Program-made: the position numbers and the translations under genes
In this document: positions 48,301 to 62,700 of the stretch, piece by piece
How the letters are laid out: each line of letters begins with the position of its first letter
How positions within the stretch are numbered: position 1 is the first letter of the stretch
Notes under the pieces: generated by a model
What the model was told of the DNA's origin: nothing
The model's input: only the letters and a program-made list of their open reading frames with translations
The model's database searches: none
NCBI GenBank assembly: GCA_025093555.1
Contig: JAIWNF010000071.1
Location: 1-64,000 of the forward strand
DNA: 64,000 nucleotides
Source of the DNA: Circinella umbellata
Lineage: Eukaryota > Mucoromycota > Mucoromycetes > Mucorales > Lichtheimiaceae
Direction of reading: 5' to 3'

Positions 48301-49667
48301 CTAGTAAATACTTACAGAATATACTAGAAGATATACTATGATTAGACTAAAATGAACAAGGTATAAAGAAGATGATAACGGTTCATATAATGTAGCTCGC
48401 TACTTACTATGTACAGCAGATCTACAGTGAGTTGTTCTTTTAGCGATAAAAGTGAAAATATTTATAGAGTAGAAACAATGAACCAGTGAGATTGGATAAC
48501 AGTATAAAAAAAATTCACCACAAAGTATGTTTGTATTTAAAATTATAGACAATGATTAGCAGTTGCATCAACGGTATAATTACATACGTATTTAACGGTA
48601 ACAAAGAAAAAGTAAATGATCAAGAAGAATAAAACATCCATGTGAAATTGGGTAAAAAAAGAGATACTGTCATTAAAAAAAATTGTTGACGAACTTTCTT
48701 CTAATGCTGATAAGAAGAGACGGGATACTTTTATTTGCTGCGCAAACAAATTAATCACTTCGAAACAAAGGAAAGTGCTAATATGACGTTTAAGCAAATT
48801 GTTCTGTACTATTGATTTTACGTACCAAATCAAAAAAGTAATATTATAGAAAATAAAATAAAAAAACTATAATTATAAATTCGGTAAATATCTGGGAAAG
48901 TTCACAGAATACCTGTTTTACGAATCACCGGTATTTTATCATGTATATAAAATATATTTGAGAGGTACTACTGATTTAGCGAAATACCGGTTAACAAAAA
49001 AATACTGTATATAACCACCCCCCCTTGATAATTTGTAAGAAACAAAAGATTCAGGTCTCTGAATTGAATTATTTAAACAAACAAACAAACGATTAGTACA
49101 ACTTGAGCGCCGATCATGAATTCATATGTATATACATGTCTTTTCCCCACACATAATAGTATTATTACCTAGTAAGATATATTATGCAAAGTCACCAATG
49201 AATTGATTAACAGATAAATAATAATATCTATATTTAAATGCATAATAATCTCATCAACTAGTTCTTTTTAAGTATTTTTTTTTATCGTAATAATTTCTTT
49301 TTGGGGCCCATAATAGTGTGATTAAAAAAAAGATAAGTAATCGATTTCATTTTTTTGACACATTATAAAGAAGTAAGACGACTTTTATAATCCAAACTAA
49401 ACTAATTTTAGCATAGATTAAATTATTAAAATGCCATTGCTTTTTTTTTTTGTATACTTTGTATATATCTTTTTATTTTCTCACTTACAAGAAGCTTAAC
49501 TCCGCAAAAAAAAAAAAAGTGTGGTAAAATAAAATGTTAAAAGATACTTCTTTTTCCTTCCCTCTTTTATTTAGCTCTTCTCATAATTAACAACTTTACT
49601 TGAAAGAATTCCCTACTCGGATTTAAATATATAAACTAATAATAATAATAATAATAAAAGTCAATCG
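45313..49667. other. Gene-free AT-rich stretch of about 4.35 kb
   Basis: Only low-complexity short frames are present. I checked both strands for exon chains, repeats shared with other parts of the window and RNA-like patterns, and saw none that can be supported. A 10-bp inverted repeat (ACCGGTATTT / AAATACCGGT) lies at 48,927-48,991. Confidence 0.5.
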
Positions 49668-50481
49668 ATGAGACTAGCATCGCTTAACGAAGAACTCGAA
49701 TCCATTACTCGAGATTATGATTACGGTAATTGTTGAGGGAAAGTTGAGGGTTGTTTTTTAAATACATTCTCAATACACTCCAAAATAAAATAAAGTTTAG
49801 TTACCAAGTTTCATGACATTATATAACTTGATGTCAAAACCCCCCACCTATCGTACGGAAGGAAAAAGGAATATTAACAAATAGCTATATATAATTAGGT
49901 ATTGTTCCTGGGTCAGCAACTATTTTTGTTCTAGATGAAATAGAAGCTTTAGGACGATTGGATTTGACACTTTTAGAAGGTGTGATGATTGTAGTTGAAG
50001 TGAATAATCAAGGATATAAGGTAATGTTTATAATTATTATTATTGAAAACCAAGGTTGGTCAAATAAGCAAATAAATTAATAAATACAAACCCCCCCCCC
50101 GGGATTTTTTTTTAGATTACTTCACATTCCCCACTTTATAGTGGTGCATCAGCCTTAGCAACTACTCAAGCAATTTTAGCACATATTAATCAACCTTTTG
50201 AAACCATGGAGAATTTATTAATGACTGTATCACCCATGTTTTGTGAACGATTTCAAGAAGTTTTGTATGAAAAATTACAAAGTGTCAATCAATCTCAAAT
50301 AGTACCTTCCCAACATGATAATCAATCACAACAATCCACTACTACTACTACTACTACTACCACAACACCATCTTTTAATCCACAACGACCATCGTCATCA
50401 CCCCATTCATCAAATCCATCTTTGCATACTTCTACGAGTCCTAGTAATACAACCAATACACAGGATAATTGGATTCGTTAA
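49668..50481 (+). CDS. GSKIP-domain protein with Thr/Ser/Pro-rich tail
   Basis: Three exons fit: 49,668-49,725, 49,899-50,020 and 50,116-50,481, total 546 nt, 181 residues. The first about 115 residues resemble the GSKIP domain, a small fold also found in CLU proteins that in animals binds GSK3-beta and protein kinase A. The best match by eye is PFETMENLLMTVSPMFCERF, against the GSKIP pattern of (Y/F)ET..LL.T.SP....F. A beta-rich part (LLEGVMIVVEVNNQGYKITS) precedes it. The C-terminal tail contains a run of ten threonines coded by ACT/ACC repeats and many Ser, Pro and His residues. The assignment rests on limited similarity; an unrelated small protein is possible. Confidence 0.6.
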
Positions 50482-52515
50482 AAAAAATACCCACAAAAGG
50501 ACGAAATTCATTATTTATTTTGTCTTAATGTCACATTCAAAGGAATGGCATATATCGATTTTTTTTTTCTTCATTTTTCCCTAACAACGCATAGCACCAA
50601 ACATGAACTCTTTTCTCTCACATTTTTTTTTTCTAATCTCGTAATTAACATATTTATTTATTTATTTTCTGGCTACCTTTTTATTCTTTTTTATCTATCA
50701 TATTACAAATTATATGTATTTCTATTACGTTGTGTGAGAGAAGAGTGGAGGGAAATGTACTAAAATAATAATAATAATAATCAAATAATAATAAAAAAAC
50801 CCAAAGTTATTTATTACTAACTGAAAAGAAAAAAACTGTACCGCATGACGACTTCTCACGACCTTTTTTTTTTTTTGTTACGGATTCATCTGTTTCCTCC
50901 GACAGTCAGTCGATCCATTTTTTTTTTTGTGGAGCATTGGACAGGATTTCCACTAAAAAATGATTGACTCGCGAACCTTATATTTTTTTCAACTTAACTA
51001 AAAACACCCCAACCTTGGCATAATGATAAAGATCTAGATTGACTGGTGAATATATATATTTTTTAACATGGCCGATTACTTGTGTATAAATATTATTATT
51101 TGGTGTATGTTTATTTATTATTAATCAAATTATTATTTTGCTCTTCCAGGATGTATGATAAGTTTTGAAAAGAATATCGCCATGTTTTTATTTGTCCTCA
51201 ATAATGCACTGGTAATCGCAATCGATGCCTGATAAAGCGAATGGATAATCAGGTATCATTCTCAGTGTATTATCCACTGCCATAAATTATAATATTCACA
51301 TTTCAATATATCCATACATTTACACGATATAAAAAGTGTATCCATCTCAGTTCTACGTACGTATAAAAAAAATGAATAAATCATTAAGTAACGCCATAAA
51401 AATGATATATCAAGAACTAAGTTCAAGATCAGTAGAACGATTATAATCTCTTTTCAGACAAGAATCCCATAAATATAAAATCAAGTCTACATTATTCAAA
51501 TATAAATTAAATTATGACTGTACGTAAAGAAAACTTTATTTCAATATACCCCATTGATCTTTTTTTAAAAAAAAAAAACTAAATTGCACAAATCACCACT
51601 GTCTTGGTCTTTTGTACACATCATTTTAGACGATAACATCTATCCTTATTGATTACAGAATCAAATAAATAAAGTGCTAATGTTTATCATAGTCTATATT
51701 ATCTTAAAGATAATGTAGTTGCCTAGGCGAGGTGATTAGCCATCCACATCCAAAAATGCCTACCACTAAAGTAGACCTATTGCTACGTAACTACGAAGGA
51801 TGCTCAAAAGAAAAAGAAAATGTCTAGCACAAAAGCAAACCTAACGTCACTTACCAAAAAAAAGTGGCACCTGAAAACTTTGAGCTTTCCTCAGCAATCA
51901 TCTGACCCATACACACGCCAATCGTATTGACGCTAGCTTTTTTTTTTATTCAAGTCACTATTACTTTTGTAAATGTGTATATATATTTGATACATAATTT
52001 GTAGAGATGAAATTAATCCACTGTATCCTTATATATAGTAGGAACGACTTTTTTTTTATTACAACGTAAACAATTCAAGTGCCAATTAAATTACTTTAGT
52101 AATAAGTAACAGAACTGTGAAAACAATGAATGACTTCCTATTTTGGTTACAAATTGTGATTGCTATGGACGCCACGCAGGATACTCGATGCGTTTGTGTA
52201 ACAAACTGGAATATGACTTACAATGACCTTTCCCAATGAAATGCGAATCCTCTTCTTAAATCCCCCCCCAAAAGACTTTCGCTAAACGGGAATCAATGGT
52301 GATACTGAACCGTATAAAAATAATAGATAATAAACCTATACATACTATGATATATAGAAAAAAATACCAATTAAGTGCGTGGGAAATTTTTTCTACTAAT
52401 AATATACACAATTTTTTTTTGTAGATATATGCTAATTAAAAATAAGATAAAAAATTTTCTAGCTTAGATGAAGTGGATGTGGTAGAAACTAAGTTAACAT
52501 AAAAGTGCTTTTTCT
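50482..52515. other. Intergenic stretch of about 2 kb
   Basis: Between convergent genes. No supported gene, repeat or RNA was recognised. Confidence 0.5.
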
Positions 52516-55026
52516 TTAAAAGCAACTCTTCCATGTTCCTAAAGTAGCCATAATGACTGAAATCGTAAGTAAGATATAAGTAATATATTTACGAGTAGTC
52601 GACATGGTATGACCAAACAACTTGAGATGGCAAGTTAAAGGAAAAACAGCACTGATGACAAACGCAAACAAAGATCCCAACAATCCCATGACTTTGTCAA
52701 AGGATGGAAACATATATGCAATAAGAACAACTATGGCACTCATCAATATCGTCCCTGTGATTGTAATTGATCGTACACGCCACAAAGATCCTAAACACCA
52801 TTCTTCAACTTTTGGATGCCGTAATATGGCTCTTTGCCATGTTAAATTCACAGGTGATAAAGATAATCCATATTTTGAGACTGGATTCAATGCTAATAAC
52901 CAAAGTACAAAAAGATTAATGGCTCGGTTATATTCTGGAATCGAAATCAAGTTCTGTGTAATCTATATCCAAATTTTGTTTCAAAAAATCATTTAGCAAA
53001 AAAAAAAAAACAAAAATTACACAACGTTTTCTTCAAAAGAAACATGTATTTTTACCTCTTCAAGGGTATCAAGACCAAACATGAGGTATCCTCCTGCAGC
53101 AATAAGTATATAAACAATAGCTGTAGCTATATAAGTCCAATCCACAACTGCAGGATAATCCTTTGGATTTTCCATGTCACGATAGATAGTAGGAAAGACA
53201 GAATGTCCTCCAAAACCAGCCATTAATAAACTAAAAAATTACTCTTTTAATTAGCAAGAATAAATCAAAGAGAATTATATAGTGAATTAACAAAGAACTT
53301 ACCCAAATGATAAAGGAACTGCTGACCAATTAGATGGAAATACTTCAGTCTCCTAAAAATACATGAAAAAAAAAACTATTAATAACTACTTATAACAATG
53401 TGGAAGGATAGGTTTCAAAAAAAATAAAAATCACAAAACTTACAGCTGGTTCAATTAAACTGCCTGGCGCATCAGGTTTTGTTAATCCATCAAAGAATAA
53501 AAGAAATAAAATACTTAAAGCAATAACGATACCAAGTAAACTTGCATAAGATAAGTGACGTACTGGAACGAATAGCATAGGCGTTAAGACACAAAATGAT
53601 ACTATATTTAACAGAATTGGATTTAAACCAGGAAATAATGCATTGATTTCATCACTCATAAATACAACGAGTGCCACACTAAAATAAACATACGTTTTAA
53701 ATTAATTTCATTTCCTCTTTTTTTTTTTATGCAATTTCTTTTAACATATATCTTTACGTGTTACGTTGTATGTAACACACGATTTTTTTTTCTTGCTTTT
53801 CTTTTCATTACCTGACTGCAATTAATTCAATTATAAAAAAAGCAGAAACCATGACACGTCCTTTAATACCAAATGCAGCTGCACCAATATCACCAAATGT
53901 TTGTGAACCAGGATATTGATCCAAACAAAGAGCTAATATCTTCGCAGTATAATTAGTGACACCGAAACAAAATCCAAATACAAGTATACCAATAACCCAG
54001 CCAGCAAGCTATATTATAATATTTGAAAATAAAAAAAATTAGTCTTTACTGAGATTGGTCCGTGCACAAAAATTATACTTTTGTTTTCTTCGTAGGTATA
54101 AACAAACAAATACCTTAAAACCTAATGGCATAGCTAAAATTCCAATACCAAGTAAAATATTGGTAGAATTAAATACAGATTGTAAAAAAGAAGATTTTGG
54201 AATAGGTTTTCTTGGATATTCATTTAATGTTGAATCAGCTTTACTTGTTGTTCGAGTTAATACGCTTTCAATATATCCACCCGTTATAGGATTATTATCT
54301 GTGTATGATAATAAGGATGATCTTTCATCAGGTTCCATGCCTAATTGTGAATAATAAGATCGACTATCTGCATCAGCACCAGGAAATGAATAACTATTTA
54401 ATAATAAAAAATAATTGAGAGTCAGGAAAAAAAAAAGTGATCTTTTTAAAATTGTAAAACGTGCTTTTCATTCTCTCTCCCTACCCCCCCCTTTTATCCT
54501 TACTCCCCCCCTCTTTTTTTTTCCCGCCGTAAGGCTTGTTTCTTTTAGGTTATATTGACTTATATATAAAAAAACGAAAATGACACTTTACGTGTTGCTA
54601 GGATAATAATGTCCTGAATGGATAGAGTTTTTGTCCACATGTTGTTGTTCTTCGTCTTGAGGTAATTGCTATATAAGAAAAAAGGGGGACAATCGTAAGA
54701 AACTATATAACTTTTTTTTTCATTATGTTTTGGATAGATGGATGTTTATTTACCAAATGATCTTTAGTAGAAGGAGAAGTAGAAGTAATAGGTATGTTTT
54801 CAGCCATATAGGCAAGTGAAGTACGGGTATAGGATCCTACAAGGCCTTCTATTTGTTCACTAAAAGATCGAGAAGTAGGTTGTCCTTCTCGAGATGATGA
54901 TCCAACTATATCTTGATAGGAACCATAATTTTCTCCTCTTCTTGTTGTTTCAGTATTTCCAGTTCGATCGTCTAGATCGTCTTCTTCCATGGTCATGGAA
55001 GGTGATTTGGAATTTGGAATGTCCAT
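52516..55026 (-). CDS. Vacuolar amino acid transporter, AVT1-like (Aa_trans family)
   Basis: Eight exons fit: 55,026-54,754, 54,668-54,592, 54,393-54,114, 54,008-53,812, 53,678-53,444, 53,352-53,303, 53,230-53,056 and 52,962-52,516, total 1,734 nt, 577 residues. About 180 N-terminal residues are hydrophilic and rich in Ser, Asp and Glu, as in vacuolar AVT1 proteins. The membrane part begins with the family signature NSTNILLGIGILAMPLG and has about 11 hydrophobic segments, including FGLLMAGFGGHSVFP and PVSKYGLSLSPV. Such proteins exchange neutral amino acids for protons across the vacuolar membrane. The long acidic N-terminus and the GFGGHSVFP loop favour AVT1 over AVT3/4. Substrate is inference. 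Confidence 0.85.
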
Positions 55027-55250
55027 ATAATGAAAAATAGTTATAACAAATTAAAAAAAAATGTAAAGGTATAAATAGAAAAAAGGAGAGAGAAAAAAAA
55101 AAAGTAAAACTCGGAAGAAAGTTAAATAAATAAATAAAAAAAGTTCGAAGAAAAAAAAAAAAGGCTTGTTTTCCAAAGAAAGTAATCAGTTTTTTTTTTT
55201 ATTCTTTAGCTTGGAGAACCTGAATTTCATTTTTTTTTTTTTTGAGTTTG

Positions 55251-56243
55251 CTATTTCACTTGTTCCTTTACGCTTTGTTCATCTGCTATTATTCTCAAAG
55301 TTTGAGTAACCTTTTCTTTTACTGATTCTAATCACCCCCAAATACCAGTTGATAAAAAAAAAAAAAAACGGAGTAAAAATAACGTTTTAGTGATTAAGAT
55401 TGTTTCAAAAAGATTATATAAAAAAGAACTAATTGAATTGTTTTTTTTTACCCATCTCATTAACAGCTGCTTGATAATCTTCATTTGCTTTTTTGTTTTC
55501 TTCTTCTAACTCTTCTAGTATTCGTATCTATGGTAATTATCCCCATGACAACATCACCCCCCAAATCCATATTATTTTTTTGTTAAATATAAACTTTTTT
55601 TTTTTCAAATATATTATCGGCCCACTCCGCTTTAACTCAAAAAAAAAAAAAAAAAAATGGATCCGATGGTGGGAAAATAATAAGGCTGCTGATAGGATGA
55701 TAATTCTTACCTGTTCCTCTTCTGAATTTTTAATTCCTGGTAATACTTCAATTAAAGCATCAATTTCTTTTGCTTTTTTAACTAAATCCGTTGCTAACTC
55801 ATGCATATTTTCTAAAGATTTTTTATTTTTTACATTATTATTTAATTTGTATCCATAACGATCATCCTGATAACTTATAACTAACTTACGATTAAATTCT
55901 TCTGGTGGATCTGCTTGTACTAAAATAAATATTGAAAAAAAAAAGTTTGTTATTATTTTTATATGTAAAAATAAAATAAGAATATTAGTTATTTACTTTT
56001 TGGTTGTGCAATGGATATTTGATTATTTAATTCGGCCATGGCTGATTTTTCATGTACGTAAAACAAACTATTCGTAAGCATACGTGCCATCTATTATAAG
56101 TATTATTTTTATTTTTTCATTTTAGAAAAACAAAATACACTTATTATTAAATATTTTATCAAAAGAAAAGAGGAATATAAATTTTCAAGAATGAACATTC
56201 TTACAGCATCAATGGCATCTTGTAATTGTGTTAATCGATCCAT
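55251..56243 (-). CDS. Mediator complex subunit Med21 (Srb7)
   Basis: Five exons fit: 56,243-56,205, 56,090-55,997, 55,919-55,711, 55,527-55,452 and 55,327-55,251, total 495 nt, 164 residues, close to the family length. Med21 is a conserved coiled-coil subunit of the Mediator middle module that heterodimerises with Med7 and links activators to RNA polymerase II. The N-terminus MDRLTQLQDAIDAMARMLTN is the hallmark. The helical region with HELATDLVKKAKEIDALIEV and LPGIKNSEEEQ, followed by the Glu/Lys-rich coiled coil LEELEEENKKANEDYQ, fits Med21 throughout. It is divergent from the large helicase gene. Confidence 0.9.
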
Positions 56244-56778
56244 AATTGGGTATATATATATTTTTTATTGTTTATGTACAAAAGGGACGGATTTTTTTTA
56301 TTATATGAAAAGTGGAAACAGCCAAAAAAAAAAAAAAACTCTGAACAAGCCCTTTCAACAACAAAGTTGTATTAACCAGAACTCCGCAAGATATTTGTTC
56401 TTTTTTTTTAAAAAAATGCATGAACAAAGTTATAAACGCGCTAGTTTTTATTATGAGAGTTATTTAAGATAATAGTAAAGATCTTATCACTGCCAAATTT
56501 ATCAAGGATAGAAAGTAAGAATATAAAATTTATTCTAATTAATAAACACAACAAGCCTTACACAACTATCTTTTTGTACTTTACCGTTTGTGATGCCAAA
56601 AACAACTTTTTTTTTGTTTCAGCAAAGCATACATACAGGTCACACACACAGTTAAAAAAAAAAATAATCGTCGGCGCTTTTTTTTTTTTTTTTTTTTTTT
56701 ACTAGACCTCTTTTTCTTTTTTAAACTTTATCTGTCATTTTTTTTTGACATTACAAAGTGTACAGAAACACAAAAGAA
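56244..56778. promoter_or_regulatory. Divergent promoter region of Med21 and the ZNFX1-like gene
   Basis: About 535 bp separates the two start codons. It contains several long T tracts, including a run of about 23 T at 56,678-56,700, which are common nucleosome-excluding elements in fungal promoters. No factor site was defined. Confidence 0.5.
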
Positions 56779-59700
56779 ATGTTACATTCCGAGGTTGTGT
56801 CAGGCTTTCGAAGGTCTCAATTTCATCCAACTAGTTCTTCACACAATCACCATTCACAACAAAGACCTCAACCACCTCCTCCACTATCTTCTTTTGAATC
56901 CCATTCAAATCTTACACCTAGTTCTAATTCAACAATAAGAACAAGAACAGCAACGACAGATAATACAGATAATAATTCAACTTACTCACAACTAACTTCA
57001 CCTACTGGGTAAAATAAATAAATAAATTAACTTTTTTTTTTCTTTGAAAACATTTATATAGGATAAATAACTTTTACTCAATTCAACTTTTTTCTATTTT
57101 CGTAACATATAGATCACAACCTGAGCTTCGAAATCAAATACCAGGTCCACAATCACCAAGACAACTACAAATGGGAACTGAAAATCAAAATAATAGTGTT
57201 GAATATACACCTTCGACAAGTAAATTCGAAAATATTAAACTTCAAGCAACCCATTTGTGGACTTCTGGTGTTGATCTTGAATTAAAACAAGTTGACGTAC
57301 CAAAAAAAAAAGCACCTACCTGGTTAGCGGATACTGATTTTGGTGCCAATTTTCAATGGGGTGCTAGTAATTCATCCTCATCCTCAGCAAATTCTTTTAA
57401 CAATAATAATAATAATAATACAAAGCCAGAAATAAATCATCATTCTCAACAACAATCAACAACTAATGATACGTCAGAATACCCATTACATCATACCCAG
57501 TCTGGTCCTAAGATTAGTACTACTACATCATTTACAACAACACGTTCTTTTGCAGAAACAGCTTCAAAAGGGATACATATAAACAATGACGATACAGCAT
57601 GGTCTCCAGAACAAGAGGATAATAATGTTGAATATAATCAAATGTCTCCTCCACCTACACCTTATAATCAGCGACCCATCCATGGCTTCAATAGGATGGG
57701 ATCATCAGGACCTTCTCTTGTCTCTCAACAACTCAATCGACCTCCCTATTTTACAAATCCAAATAATGCCAATTCACCTATTCAAAATTTTCCAGGAGTC
57801 GGTAATATTCCTGGTCTTGACCGAAAAATGGATTCTCAAATATATCAAGACCTTTATGTCATTGAATCCAATCAACTCGAATCTCAAACAGTCCCTAAAT
57901 TTTATCATAATCTGGACGAATTTTTACGACAATCACCACGCATGTCGACTCGAACATTTGGAATGCTTATCAAAGCATTAAATTCGATATCTATACTCGA
58001 AAAAAGATCGCAAGGTGGAACTAGTGAAAAAAGTGTTTTTATTCGACTCCTCCCCAATATTGCTTCATTCACCCAAGCACTTCATGGATATTTGCAATGG
58101 GATGTATTGACACCTATGGAATTAATGCCCGTATTGGATTTGTGTAGTAAATTTGTCAATGATTGTCCACGATCGGCTAATAGGATTCCTCTCAATTTAA
58201 TTCAACAATCGTACGAACAAATCAAGAGTGTGTTTAATCAACAAGATGCAACGAAAGTAAAGGAGTATTTATATGATATCAGCGCAAATCGTAACCCGGA
58301 ATCCGGTATGTGGGGTACGTCTTCGACCCCAACAACATCAATGACACAACAGCCATTTAAAACGAATAGTAGGAGAAGGTCAGCTAACGAATTCAATTGG
58401 GATTTGGATCAAGTGGACAAGCGACCACAATCGAACGGTATTGTTGAGGGCTGGTGGCGGACAATGCCACAATTACCCGATTTACCGGACGGTAAAGATC
58501 TATTTTCACAAATAGTTCATCGTATTGAACGAGCACCTAATAGCTCTAATAAATTCACACAAGATCCATTGTTTTCCCAAGTTGTAAATATTACTAATCA
58601 AGCAGAAATTCCAAATATGCGGGCTTATTTGATGATCCAATATATGCTTTTATTTGAAGAAATGTGTGGACCCGTACAAGAAGCCATGTGGAATTACCTT
58701 GTAAAAGCGAAAGATCCGACTAATGTGGATAAATCGATCGGTGGATGTAAAACTTATTTCGATCTTTATATGTATGGTACAACATTCTTTCCAACTGTGT
58801 GTGAACCCGTAGTTGTTTTACACGGTTTAAATCCATCAAGTCATCAAGCACCACGAGAAGGGTCGTTTGCAGTATTGATTCGAGACGATTATCGTTCAAC
58901 AACAAGTTCAACATCAAATGGACAAAATGAAACAGCAGGTGTATTAACAGGTACTATTGTTTATGGGCACACTTTAGAAAGTTCAAAATCAAAACGAACT
59001 ATGATTATTGGTGTTCATCTCAAAGAATCACAACTTATCACGATCGCGTGGAATGCAAGATATACATTGATTGCTGCTGATGCCAATGCTTCTACTATTA
59101 TGCCAGTATTAAGTTGGTATCATTTACATTATGAACAAACAAGTGATACATTGCCAACATTAGCAACAACTCTTTTAACACCCGCTTCATCCAAACATTC
59201 TGGACAAATGGACGATTATCGCGATTTCCCTGATTATCTGTATAGTTCAGAACTTGATATGTCATGTATTATTTCACAAGAATTCCATGATCGAAAGGCA
59301 AAATTCCTTAATAAAGGCACAAAGAATTTTATACAATGGCCAACCCATCCTGATAATTATCAAGCCATTCATCCATCACAACGACCTCCACTTTATTCAT
59401 TATCACCAACACAAGTCAGTGCTGTTCAATACGCATTAACACATCGCGTTTCTGTTATATCAGGTGGTGAAGGCACGGGTAAAACCTATTTGTGTAGCAA
59501 ATTGGTTCAATTACTTCATCAAGCACTTGTATCTACGCAATGTTTTCAGCCTATTTTGGTTTTGACAAAGAACGAGACTACTTTGGATAGTATATTAAAT
59601 CAAGTCATCAAGCAAATCCCTGATTTAGTACGCATTGGTACGATTATTTCTGGGTCTACGCTTATTGGTCATCGACAAGTCATTAAAGCAGCAGCTCCCA

Positions 59701-62700
59701 ATCCGACAGATCCAAATCGTAAACAAGTACTTGCTATGGAACGTAAATTAGCTGCTATTCAAGGACATCTTTTATCATTATGGCAATATCGACAAAAAGT
59801 GATTGAAGCAGATCCATCCATCATGATAACGACTATTCCACCTCATTATGTCGTTGCATTACAATATGGATATACACAACATATGAAGAGTGGAGCTCAA
59901 CCTAACAAGGAATATCCATTAGAAGACATTTGGAATATTTGGATGGGTGGATTGACAAAGAAACAGAAAGAGTGTCCTGATTTTCCATCTACCTATCAAG
60001 CAATCAATGGAACGGCTGTCTCAGAAACAGGGCAATTCATTCCACCGATTATAGAGCGTGAATATTTTGTGGATCGATGTGGTTGGATCGAACGAAAAAG
60101 TCCTCGTGTTGGAAATATTTCTCATGCTGATCATTGGCCATTTGTCAATTCCGAAAACGGTAGCCATATTCGTATGGAAATGAAGCATGCGTGGTCCTCT
60201 GTTAAACCGAATGGATTATGGGATCTGTCACAAGAAGATAAATCAAAGTTACAACAACGTATTATTGATGCTTTACTCAAAGTAATTGATATCAATATTA
60301 ATGGGATGTTAAGTCAACAAGTGCAAGCTGCCAAAATAGTGGAAGAAGCAAGATTACAAAAGTGGACTTCTATTTGTCGATTCAGTCGTGTCATTGGTGT
60401 GACAGCCGATTTTGCTGCTGCGAATCACAAAGCGATTGAATCCTTATGGCCTCGTGTGGTGATTATGGATGAAGCTCAAAGTATTCCTGAATCAATTGCT
60501 CTTCCTTTTGTATTGGGTTCGCGAGTACAACACGTGATCATGGTGGGTGATGCGCATGCGCGACAACGTCCAACAATTCACAATCCAAAATTAAAAGGGG
60601 ATCCAAAGAATTTTGATGTTTCCTTGTTTGAACGATGGCGATTGGGTGGTGGATATATGATACGATTGGAAGAACAATGGAGAATGTGTTCGGATATTGT
60701 GGGTATCCATGATTCTTTGGCAACACCTGAAGCAGATCGTAAATTGTTGATCACAGCACCTATTGCGGGCGAAAATAAAGGGGACAATTGTACGTTGGAT
60801 CTTGAAGGATTAGAAGATCGTGCGTATTTTATCGATTATCAAGAAGCGAAAAAGAATGATGAAGTAATTGGGCTACACGGTCCCTATTTCACTAACAAAA
60901 TAATCAAAACGAGTGATATGGATGAAGCTCGATTTTTAGCTCATTTAGCTCTTTATTTGTATCAACAAGGCTACAAGGCTTCTCAAATTACTGTATTGAC
61001 TGAATCTTTAACACAAAAAGCTTTGATTAGGATGGCTATCAAGGAATTAATGTCCTCCTTCACTTCGTTCAAATTCCAAGATATAAACATTGCGTTTATA
61101 GATACTGTTAACAACTACGTTGGAAAAGAAAGTCATTTCGTGATATTGTCATTAGCCATGCCTTGTGGTGAATCTATTCCTGAAGGAAATATTTCGTTAG
61201 CACTTTCTCGTGCTCGATCTGGGTTATATATTGTTGGAAGAATACCAGAACTTGTCAATACTGGTTGGAATAATGTCGTTCAATACATGAAAGGACGAGG
61301 TAAAAAAAAAAATATTGATTGATTGATTTTGGTGTTGATTTCAAATATTTTGTTTTTGTGCAGGTCTCTGTGGTCCCCAGCTTAAACTTCATTGCAAAAA
61401 ACATTCAGATCAAGTAACGTTAGTTAGTAATATGCATGATTTCCAAAGTATTAAGAACGGCGGATGTTCGGTATGATTTTTACATTTTTTTTAATGGAAA
61501 AGAGAGGAAGGGAAATTGAACAAAAAAGTTTTCATACAATAATTTTCTTTTTCATATGTAGCAATTATGTAATACTTTATTGGATTGTGGTCATGTTTGT
61601 GCTGAATCATGTCATCATTTAAAACACACAAACATTATGTGTCAAAAAGAATGTAATAGACAAAGACCTACGGGATGTAATCATAAATGTTTGAATAAGT
61701 GTTATCAATGTCTTAAACATTGTCCACCTTGTGATATTGTAACTGAAACAAAGCGTCCTTGTGGTCATTTCATTTCTGGTCCGTGTCGAAAATTACATGA
61801 TTTGATCAAATCTCGACCTTGTACTGAAATAGTTCAACATACGCTTCCATGTGGTCATAAAAAACAAGTAGCATGTCATCAAGCAACCAGCCCAAAATCC
61901 CATGATATTGCTTGTGAAATTATTGTTGAAAAGGCATTACCATGTGGACATATTGTGCAGCAACCATGTAGTTATCAACCTATTTGTGCAGAACGTTGTC
62001 CAGAACGACTGGATTGTGGGCATTCTTGCCCAGAAAGGGTAAATATATAAATGTTTTTTTGGAGGTGAGAAATTGGTGAAGGTCTTTAGGAAATAATTAC
62101 TAATCATCGTATGATATATATATATATTAGTGCGGTATGGATCATCAATTGCATAGACGTGCTGTTTGTACTGCCAGTTGTCCAAAGCAATTGATATGTG
62201 GTCATTATTGTGCAAAAGGATGTGCTAAACCTGATGAGCATACAGATCGTTGCCTTGAACAATGTCAGCACGTATGTTGTCATGGCTATCGTTGTGGTCG
62301 AGGATGCTGGGAAGTTTGTAATGAATGCGTTGAAGATTGTCCTTATAGTGTATGTATATTATTGAATGACTTATTTGAAATAATAACAAAAAAAATCAAA
62401 TTCTATATACGGTATTAATTGCTTATATATGTTTGTTATTATTTAGTGTGAGCATTTACAATGTACTAAAAAATGCCATGAGGTAAATCCAATAAACCAT
62501 AAAACTATTTCTAATTATATCTATTATCATTTGACGTTCTAAATATCATTTCTTTTTTTTTAGAAATGCGATAGACCCCCTTGTAACGAACATTGCTCAA
62601 AAACATTGGCTTGCGGGTAAGAAACGTGGTTTTTAATAAAGCATATCAAGATTTAATTAACATTTACTAACTACTTCCTTATTAGTCATGCATGTATTGG

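Noticed and set aside
48543..48833. 96-codon minus-strand frame in the 4.35-kb gap
   Set aside because: Hydrophobic, low complexity, no partner exons; likely chance.
48927..48991. Inverted repeat ACCGGTATTT / AAATACCGGT as a possible terminator or transposon end
   Set aside because: Only 10 bp, with no duplication and no related copy in the window.
55493..55858. 121-codon plus-strand frame over Med21
   Set aside because: Antisense to supported Med21 exons and rich in Phe, Lys and Ser.
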